This document shows, piece by piece, positions 56,370 through 64,000 of a stretch of 64,000 nt of DNA. Under the pieces are notes generated by a model that was not told the DNA's origin, made no database searches, and saw only the letters and a list, made by a program, of their open reading frames with translations. The translations under genes and the position numbers were made by a program. Origin of the DNA: Pegea sp. RAD2-039. Lineage: Eukaryota; Chordata; Thaliacea; Salpida; Salpidae. Numbering within the stretch: position 1 is the first letter of the stretch; each line of letters starts with the position of its first letter. Location: NCBI GenBank assembly GCA_034620365.1, contig JAQGEQ010000255.1, positions 310,001-374,000 on the forward strand. Reading direction: 5' to 3'.

Positions 56370-58548
56370 TCAGTTTTTCTTCGCCTTTCTTTTTCTACAT
56401 CGTCTATTTACTTGAACCTTCTCATCAGCATTAGTATAACATATTCCCTGAACACACACCAGCTGATTAGAGATCCCTACGAGGTCATCACTTACTTGTT
56501 TATCCAAATATTCCTTCAGGATATTATCGCTGCATTGAAAACCGTTTTCACTCAAAAATATCCGAAATTCGGATAAATAAATCGGTTTTCCCCCAAGTAT
56601 TTTCAAATATAGCGGAAGATGATCTTTAATGACTTGATTTAATTTGTCAACTACGTCATCAACGCTCTTCAACCGGATTCGTTTACTAGGAGGGGCGGGC
56701 TTACTGTGAAAGAAAACGTTTTTAGGGCAACAACAGATGATGTAAGGAGAAAGTCACCTGCAAGATGCCGGTGAGGTCCTTTTAGAAGATTTGTTTGAAG
56801 ATTCAACATCTGTAGAAAGATTTATCGATGAATCTGATTAATATCAACTTGTATCATCTAACCTGGATTTTCAGTACTTGTTTTTTGATACCGATTGTAT
56901 ATCTCTATCTTTGAAAGGATTAACCTCTTTTGTTTCAAACTTAAAGATCTTTTCAATCCATAAGACTCCGCCTGAAGTTGAATCAAGTTGAAATCTTTGG
57001 GGCGAAACTTTCAAACTCACCCTTGTCTCAATATCTTCAGCAGATAATAGTTTGAAGTAATCCGATTGAGGTCCAAACTTCCTCTTCAAGTCTTCCATCT
57101 GAGCATCAATCGAAAGCGACGGATCAGAACAGAGATCTTCTTCTAATCTGGATAGATCTGCTCCGAGCAAATCTTCTTCTGGCTCGGAAAGACCTTCTTC
57201 TAGTTGGGGGAGAACTTCTGGTCCGGGAAGATCTTCTGGTTCGGGAAGATATTCTGGTTGGGGAAGATCTTCTGGTTCGGGGAGATCTTCTAGTTGGGGA
57301 AGATCTTCTGGTTCGGGAAGATCTTCTGGTTCGGGGAGATCTTCTGGTTCGGGGAGATCTTCTAGTTGGGGAAGATCTTCTGGTTCGGGAAGATCTTTAA
57401 AAGTTTTAAAACATATTTCAGCTTTTGACGATTTTTAAAATCGAATCAACTCACTTGCATCTGAGGTTGGAAGAAGTGATTGATCTTCAGCAGAAGTCAG
57501 AGGACTAATAGGGGATGCAGCCGGGGCTTTAGGACATACAGAAGTAGTCTCGTGGAGGTGAGAGCTGAGAAGTGGCTTCGGAGTCAGCGGGAAGATTTGC
57601 AGCAGCTTATTTGTTGATGACGTCAGTTGATGGTGATCTTTAAGACCTCCATACACGATCTTCAAGAAATTGATGATTTGTGTCTTGGTAAACTTCGATA
57701 GATACAGGTTGTTGACGCTGGATTCGGCACGCTGTTGGTCAAATTTAAGTTGAAATTTGATGAAAAGTTTTCTCTACATCAGAAATTTGAAGAATAAACC
57801 TTTAATAGACTTCGACAGCGGACAGAAAGTACGATTTTATGCAAATAAATCACACCTTCTTCACAAATCAACTGACAATCACTTGCATATGGATTGTTAA
57901 CCATCTTTAAGTAACAACTTGTCAAATCTTCTTCCTTTTCAATTTGCAAATCCTAAAATTTAAAGACTTTTTTCATGAAAGTTTTACAAACAAATCAGGA
58001 AGCTCACAGATGGAGTGTCTGGTGGAGTAAAGATGTCTTCATCTGTAAAAGAATCAAATTACAGAACTTATTTAAAATAAAGAAAAATAAATGAAACAAA
58101 CCAAAGAAGATTTTAAATTAACTTAAAAACTTTTTAAAGTTTTAATAAATGCAAGAAAGAAGTTACCACCATTTCTCCAATTCACATCATCTTCATCTGA
58201 TCTATAAATTACAACAAATTTCATTTGAAACACTTCAATTTAATACAGATATTACCTTGCAGATGTTGTAGCGACATCTTGTGGCTGAAAAACATCACCC
58301 TTGTTCTGTTCTTGATTACTTGAACTCATGGCACTAATATTTTTAGATTTAAAACCATTAGTAAACTCCTGGTAAGAGGTTAGTTCACTTTGATTGAATT
58401 TACTACAAAGGTAATAGAAGTTTTTTTGAGGTTGAAGTTTATATACAGTTCGAATGCCAGCTTTTGTAGGTTGCTGTATCATTTTGTAACCAGCTTCAGA
58501 AAGGCTTTTACCTTTTAAAATATCTTCTAACTTTACTATAAGGACCAT
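56370..58548 (-). CDS. SLX4: SLX4-like structure-specific endonuclease scaffold (short form)
   Basis: Nine phase-consistent exons: 58256-58548, 58167-58201, 58008-58042, 57800-57952, 57455-57731, 57021-57394, 56863-56971, 56758-56809, 56370-56703 (553 aa, against about 1830 in human). SLX4 scaffolds SLX1, MUS81-EME1 and XPF-ERCC1 nucleases in crosslink repair and Holliday-junction resolution. A BTB domain (about residues 122-235) shows NNPYASDCQLICEEGVIYLH, KIVLSVRCRSLL and YLSKFTKTQIINFLKIVYGG. The C-terminus matches the SLX1-binding domain: LPLYLKILGGKPIYLSEFR, FLSENGFQCSDNILKEYLD, then CYTNADEK and a KRK-rich end. The UBZ zinc fingers and long N-terminus of vertebrate SLX4 are absent. An acidic-proline 18-bp repeat (PEPEDL) lies between BTB and C-terminus. 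The ATG is 87 bases after the MARS2 stop, with an acceptor 13 bases before it. Alternative: another BTB protein, but the C-terminal match favours SLX4. Confidence 0.78.
57180..57395. repeat. Coding minisatellite in SLX4 exon 6 (18-bp unit)
   Basis: About twelve tandem units of 'ggaagatcttctggttcg', with an alternate 'tctagttggg' form, encode EDLPEP / EDLPQL on the minus strand. Two sub-types alternate irregularly, which suggests recent unequal exchange or slippage. Confidence 0.9.
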
Positions 58549-58560
58549 TAGTTATTTTTG

Positions 58561-58575
58561 GCTGGAGACAGAAAA
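58561..58575 (-). other. Probable trans-splice acceptor between MARS2 and SLX4
   Basis: On the minus strand 'acttttctgtctccag' ends at 58562, only 13 bases before the SLX4 ATG and about 73 bases after the MARS2 stop. The gap is too small for a normal promoter. Confidence 0.55.
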
Positions 58576-58635
58576 GTAATTACTCACAAAAAATAAATAG
58601 TTCAAGGAATTAAATAGATAAAAATAATTGAAAAA

Positions 58636-60815
58636 TTAAATAACATCTTTCGCAGTCTTTTTTGGAGATTTTCGTTTTTGGTTTGGCTTTTTTTTATCAG
58701 ATAAAATAGTTTTAAATAAAACTGATTTATCTTTAATAATTTTTCTTCCACAATTTAAATCTGTTATTCCATCTATTACTTGGAAATTGTTCTCAATATC
58801 TTCCCATCTTCTCTTATCAACAGGAATTGAAATCTTATCTAAAAGATGTTGAGAGATTTGATGATTGAAAGGTTGAAGTAGTATCCCAGTAACTCTTAAA
58901 GCCTCAAATACACAATAAAGTTTAGTTTGAAGAGATAACATTTCTTCTTCGTTCGTTTTATGAAGTTGCCATAATAAATTCCGGTGGACAAGTTGATTGG
59001 TTTTTCGAACTATATTCATAATTTCATTTAAAGCAGATTTATACTGAAAAGATTTGGAAAATTTATCAACAATTTTGGGCAACTTTTTAACTTCTTTAAC
59101 AAACTGTTTGTCTTCACGTGAAAATCCTAAAGGTCCTTCAAACTCTTCAAAAACTCTTTTGTAAAATGTTGGGTAAGTATTATCAGGATTTAATCCTTTA
59201 GATAAAACTCTATTGAGACAATTTCCCAGGTCGTTAGAAAGATCTCCATTAATAACATCCAACACAAGTTGATCTGTGTAACTACAGTTATGTTCCAAAA
59301 CACTTTGCCGAAGTAGAAAGTATTTAAATCCATGAAAAGTAAAAGCATCTTTAGCAACTAAAGGATCTACTACATTTCCTTTACTTTTCGACATTTTGTA
59401 CCCATCATATGTCCAATGCGAATGCACAACAATATTTTTAGGCAATTCTAACCCACAAGCTAATAAAATAGCTGGCCAGTAGACAGTATGAAACTTTAGG
59501 ATATCAATACCAATAAATTGGACATCTGGAGGCCATATGCTTTTGTAACTTCCATCTGGAAACCCAGAAGCGGTCAGATAATTAGATAAAGCATCGATCC
59601 ACACATATATCACTTGGCTATCATCTCCGGGTACTGGGATACCCCAAGGAACACGTGTAGAGCTTCTAGATATTGAAAGGTCTTCTGTATTTTTCAGCAT
59701 TTCAAGAACTGTTTCTTGATGTGCAACTGGGTATATAACTTCTGGGTTTTCTGTTAACCATTTTTCAATTAAGGGTATAAAATATGAAAGTTTGAACATA
59801 TAATTCATCTCTTTAATCCATTCTAATCGATTCCCTGTGTCTTTGTTGATATGATATTCATGATTAGTGATTGGATCAACCTTTTTTTCAACTTGAAAGT
59901 TTGAAATGAATGTTTCATCTGAAGTACAGTACCATCCTTCATAAGAGTCTAAAAATATTTTAAACTAATTGAATCAGTTGATGAAAAAACTATAAAAATA
60001 GAATCAATTTCTTTAAAAAACAATTAAAAAGGTAGATGTAGAAAAAAAACTTTTATAAATTACAATATAAAATTATTTCAGGTTTACTTCCATTTCAATC
60101 TTAAAACTAGTGATAAGGATCTTAAACTTTTTTTCTGCTTTTGCAAAGATCTTATCATTAAAACAGGATCAAAAAAAGCTTGGTTTTTGTTTAGGTTTAT
60201 AGAAGTCTGATTTTTAAATTTAGTTGAAACAATAGATGATAAATAAATAGCTAGCTGTTATTTGATGGTATACATTAAAAATATAAAAAAGTATTTAGAT
60301 ATAAAAATAGATTATTTTACAAAAAGTAAACAACACCTTTGTAGATGAATCCATTTCTATCTAATCTATTCCAAATTTCATAAACAGTTTTTTGATGTCT
60401 ATCTTCAGTTGTACGTATAAAATCATCATATGATATTTGATAATCATCAAATAAATCTTTAAACCTTTAAAAAATGTTTATAAGAAATTAAAACCTGAAT
60501 AGGTTGAAGTTTTTACCTTTTAGAAATAGAATTACAAAACTTTTTTGTTGGAATAGAGCTTTTTTGAGCAGCTTGAAAAATTTTCAATCCATGTTCATCT
60601 GTACCAGTGACCAATTTGGCGTCCCTTGTTCCATTTCTTAAATTGTTCCACCTCTTACATGAGTCAGCTAACGTTGCTGTATATAAATGCCCAATATGAG
60701 GACTTGAATTAACATAGAATATTGGGGTAGTAACAAAATAGCTTTTTGTCCTTAAGCTATTGAGATAAAATCTTTGAGATCTTATAAAAATGTTGTCAAA
60801 ACGTTTAAAGAACAT
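58636..60815 (-). CDS. MARS2: Methionyl-tRNA synthetase, mitochondrial
   Basis: Three exons: 60517-60815, 60337-60464, 58636-59948 (579 aa; human MARS2 593). A class I synthetase that charges mitochondrial tRNA-Met. The start adds a basic presequence (FFKRFDNIFIRSQRFYLNS). Signatures: HIGH box in SSPHIGHLYTATLAD (residues 40-43), GTDEHGLKIFQAAQ, YEGWYCTSDETF, VPWGIPVP, IYVWIDALSNYLTASGF, HSHWTYDGYKMSKSKGNV (KMSKS at about 327-331), then the anticodon-binding helical domain. Four-cysteine zinc knuckles of the cytosolic enzyme are not seen, as in mitochondrial and bacterial type-2 forms. The Lys-rich C-terminus (KKKPNQKRKSPKKTAK) is unusual. An acceptor-like 'ttatatag' lies about 15 bases upstream of the ATG. 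Upstream gene of the MARS2-SLX4 pair. Confidence 0.96.
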
Positions 60816-61850
60816 TAGTGGTTCCTTATTCTATATAATAAATTTAATTATTAGTCCAGTATATAATCATTAAAAAAATCACTAAACCAACATTTTAAGT
60901 TGAACCTATTTTTCAAAATATATAATTTTATTTTAAATAACAAAAAAAATATCTTGGAGTCAAGTGTATCACAAAATAAGTTTTAATAAAATCTTTATAA
61001 CTATATCTTTGGAAATATAATTTTATACTTTTTATAATAGTTTCTTATTGAAACTATTGAATGAATTGGTCGAATTAAAAAATAATTTAACAAATATTTT
61101 TGCTACTACTTTTTCTTTATTGAATATTATACAAAGATTTGAATAACATCTTTCAACGAAATTTATATAACAAAAGTTAATAACATCAAATGATACAATA
61201 AGCAACATAAATAAAAACAATTACAACTGTTGTAAAATCTGAATTAAAAAAAATCATAATAATTTGAAAAAAATAACTGAAAACTGACAAAAAATAAAAT
61301 AAAATGTTCCAAGACACGATTAAGATTGAGAAAAATGGGAAAAGTAAAAAAACGTATGTCACATGTGAAAATAATCATTTACATAAGATTTTTTTATCAA
61401 TTATTTTATATATTTTCCATCAACTTAAATTTTTGTTAAACATTTTTATGAATATAAAATATATTTTTTCAATTATTTTTAGATAGCATTTATAACTTTT
61501 AATACGAATGCTTTGCCCGCTGTTGCTGATAGCACTTCGGCATGTATAGATAGATCGGTTTAGGTACTTATAACAATAAAGATTTTGTCAAAACTGTTCT
61601 AAAAACTGTCCACAACTTAAAAAAAAATCTCTTAAATTAAATCTTTTATTTCTAAAAATATTAATGACCTGGCCAAGGGGCTATGCAGGGTGTGATCTAA
61701 AAACAATGTCAAAAACAAAACACGGTAAAATCAAAAAGTTTTAACAGGTTTTTAAATATAAAATCAACTAGTAAATTATGGTTATAGTAAAGAACGAATC
61801 AAATTATTTTCAACTTTGGTATGTTACATTGTAAAGAACGAAAAGCCTTT
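60816..61850. other. Intergenic, MARS2 upstream
   Basis: AT-rich; no coding frame supported (short Ile/Lys/Phe-rich frames only). Confidence 0.45.
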
Positions 61851-62240
61851 GTCCCCGTTGTGTAGCGGTTACCATGTGGCCTAGCACGCGAAAGGTCTCG
61901 GGTTCGAGTCCGGGCAGACACATACTTCAGAAAATTTCTATTAAAAACCCGTGTGGCAGAGCCTGGTTTGTCTGGTTAATGATAATACCTCTAGGAGACG
62001 CATAACTTTTCATTTAAAGCCGGAGTTGCAGCCTCATAGACAGTTTGTCACTGTACTCAGTGCCGTTCTGACAGCTTCTGTCACGCCAGCAGGGCGTGGC
62101 TACATCAGTCCGCCTATTCTGCTGCATAACCTAGTTGGCGTAGAGAGTGGAATCCTGCTGCATAGGCAACATCTGGATCTCTATAGTTTCTACCCTGGTA
62201 TATAGCATGGATTGAAGCACGCCATATTTATTTGTCCCTT
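61851..62240 (+). repeat. SINE with well-preserved tRNA-Val-derived head
   Basis: 61851-61922 keeps the tRNA box A-like 'gtgtagcggttaccatg' and box B 'ggttcgagtcc', plus a 3' 'cagacaca'. The cloverleaf is closest to tRNA-Val, with the anticodon region reading 'cctagcacgc' where valine tRNAs read 'cctaacacgc'. The body (taaagccggagttgc, gtttgtcactgtactcag, caacatctggatctctatag) matches 34893-35290. The best-preserved of three copies. Confidence 0.88.
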
Positions 62241-62769
62241 ACATAGGATTCAAAGTAAGGTTTAGTTTACAAACTAAAACTGATAGTGGGAATGGTTTAA
62301 CTAATCAATCTAAAAAATACCATAAAAATAGTATTTCAGTTTTATTGCGCGTCTGTGCGATTAAACAGTTAAGTTTCTGCGTATTGTTTTTACTTCATTC
62401 TTATAACATTTGAAGAGTTTATCTGATTAGCTCAAAGCACCATGAATTATGTCTTGAATGACAACTTGTAATGTTCAAAACTAATTATTTAAGGCGTTAG
62501 TTCTTAGCTGCTGTAGTTGAAACGTTCTACAAGCAGTTGTAGAGCTTGATGTCATTATTGTGTAATGGAACAAGAAAAAAGGAGCATCCAACATAAGTAG
62601 ATAAGATAATTTCCATTTAAAACTAAATTTAAAAACTATTTTGTAGCTAAATCTGATTAAAAATTGATTGAAATTCTATAAAAGCTTGATATTTTTGTAT
62701 AAATCAAAATTTCTTTTGTATTTCGATAAATTTCATAAAATTCAATTAATAAAACATATTTAGAAACTG
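62241..62769. other. Intergenic spacer
   Basis: AT-rich 3' flank of the ZC3HC1-like gene; nothing else seen. Confidence 0.4.
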
Positions 62770-63943
62770 TTAAGTCGAAGTCCAAGAATCAAACAATCTC
62801 ATAGCTTCTTGGACTGCAAGAAAAGGATCTTTTTTGGTTTTAGACTTTTCTACAGGACGTTTAACTTTTTCCAAATTGTAACGTTCAAAAAGAAGTTTCT
62901 TGACGACCAGCCAGCCTGGACTTTTGTTACTGTCCCTGGCATCAGTTAAAGGATCTTCCTGTAAAAGATAAATTTTGAAATGTAGATGAATTTAAAAATA
63001 TAATTTAAACAAAAAAGGAATTATTAAGGAGTTTATTTAGAACAATTATCAGATTAAAGCTTTGTTTTAAAGTACTTTGTAGGATAATGAGAGATTAGTT
63101 TAAAGATTGGAATGAACTTACACAAAGTTTAGAAAACAACTTTGAATTTAACAAAACTCGCCAAGGAGACCAAAGGTAATGTTGCCTTAAAGGGTTGAAA
63201 AGCTCTTTGGAAGACTCCTGTGGAAAAGATGTTAGTGAGATTTAAATAAAAAGATGAAGATAAACCTCAGAGGTATCTTGACTTCTTGTCTTTCTACGCT
63301 TCTTTTCAGGCTCATTGTTTGCAGACAAATGTCGAATACCATCAACTTTTTCTTCCTTTATTGAATGGAAATTCCATAAGCCAATCATACGCGTGCTCTC
63401 TTCACAAACAAGACTTTTCATTGGGCGATTTTTACTGTGGAATAAAATCTTTAAAAAATTCTAAACCTATTAGAACATTTTACTTTTTATTCCAACCGCA
63501 CAGAGATAAAACTACAGAAGAAATCTGAACTTCATCTGAATAATCTACATCTACATCATCTTCAATCACTTCTTTATCATTTTTCAAATTTTTGTAAATT
63601 ATCAAAGCCTTCTCTCGGTTTAAATCCTGGAAATAATTTTGATTAAAAAAAAGTGGAATTTGTAGAACAATTTGTATACCAATTCAACGAGTTGATCGTC
63701 TGTTATAAAAGGTAAACTAAGCTGAAGTTGTTGAAGAGATGTAACTCTGGAAGCAAATTTCTTCATTAGATTTGTTTTATCTTCATCAGAAAGATATGCT
63801 TCATCAAAAGGAGAGATCTTTGAGTGTAAACTGAGCCAAGGACAAATCTTTAAGTGATTCTTTTTCAAGCTTTCAAAGTTTCTTTTCACTTCCTGTGAAT
63901 CTGAAATATTTGGAAACTTTTCAACAAACTCAACAGAGAAGGT
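62770..63943 (-). CDS. ZC3HC1: ZC3HC1/NIPA-like zinc-finger protein, 3' part
   Basis: Five visible exons, phases consistent: 63680-63943, 63484-63626, 63266-63434, 63122-63217, 62770-62958; the 5' exons lie beyond the right edge. NIPA/ZC3HC1 (yeast Rsm1/Pml39 relatives) is a nuclear-pore basket protein also described as an F-box-like cell-cycle factor. Seen: the end of the C3HC finger (SLKKNHLKICPWLSLHSKI), then the second, Rsm1-type unit with VVLSLCGWN, CEESTRMIGLW, a basic nuclear localisation-like EKKRRKTRS, and FNPLRQHYLWSPWRVLL, ending GWLVVKKLLFERYNLEK. In the second unit the usual Cys of the H-x3-C-P-W motif is Ser (SPW), and the first Cys pair is incomplete, so this zinc site may be degenerate. 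The 63943 boundary is the best acceptor; one at 63900 is also possible. Confidence 0.72.
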
Positions 63944-64000
63944 CTTAGAAGATTAAATAAAATTAAGAACCAAATATTTAGTGAGGAAACTGACAGTGTT

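Noticed and set aside
61851-61922. A functional tRNA-Val gene
   Set aside because: The anticodon region is altered and the sequence continues into the repeat body shared with other copies, so it is a SINE head rather than a free-standing tRNA gene.

Overview
The window is AT-rich eukaryotic nuclear DNA, most likely from a tunicate. Four sequence traits support this. (1) Two integrin-alpha-like genes carry an inserted I (vWA) domain, an arrangement known from chordate integrins. (2) Closely spaced same-strand genes (ETFA-NHP2-SRRT; MARS2-SLX4) each have a splice-acceptor-like site 13-31 bases before a downstream ATG. This is the layout of operons resolved by spliced-leader trans-splicing, which occurs in ascidians. 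(3) Many introns are only about 48-55 bp. (4) An IRF, a TIF1-type TRIM protein and a reeler protein are present. Cnidarians with trans-splicing would fit some traits but not the alpha-I integrins. The species is not identified.

Layout. 1-5.3 kb: a 5'-truncated SINE, then two convergent, truncated integrin-alpha I-domain genes. 6.3-8.1 kb: an IRF gene (minus). 9.7 kb: a LINE 3' end. 11.2-16.5 kb: a probable operon ETFA-NHP2-SRRT (plus). 17.4-21.7 kb: a secreted protein with antistasin-like repeats plus a reeler domain (minus). 21.7-28.4 kb: AT-rich, almost gene-free, with one candidate orphan first exon. 28.4-29.7 kb: a MIC26/27-like MICOS subunit. 31.4-33.6 kb: ribosomal protein RPSA. 33.8-36.1 kb: an unrecognised secreted protein (minus) with a SINE in one intron. 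37.0-37.7 kb: LINE. 39.8-42.9 kb: E2F1/2/3-type gene with E2F-like sites upstream. 44.5-51.4 kb: a 24-exon TIF1 (TRIM24/33-type) gene (minus). 52.4-55.9 kb: an unidentified exon fragment, two LINE copies and an odd GC-richer segment. 56.4-60.8 kb: MARS2-SLX4 (minus). 61.9 kb: full-length SINE. 62.8-64.0 kb: the 3' half of a ZC3HC1/NIPA gene (minus).

Gene models were assembled by hand from splice signals and reading phase. For IRF, SRRT, the reeler gene, RPSA, E2F, TIF1, SLX4, MARS2 and the minus-strand integrin gene, all exon phases close. There are many housekeeping or nuclear genes (translation, mitochondria, cell cycle, DNA repair, chromatin) beside two extracellular-recognition genes and one innate-immune transcription factor family member. 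The window-wide oddity is an excess of the palindrome TGACGTCA in and around the genes.
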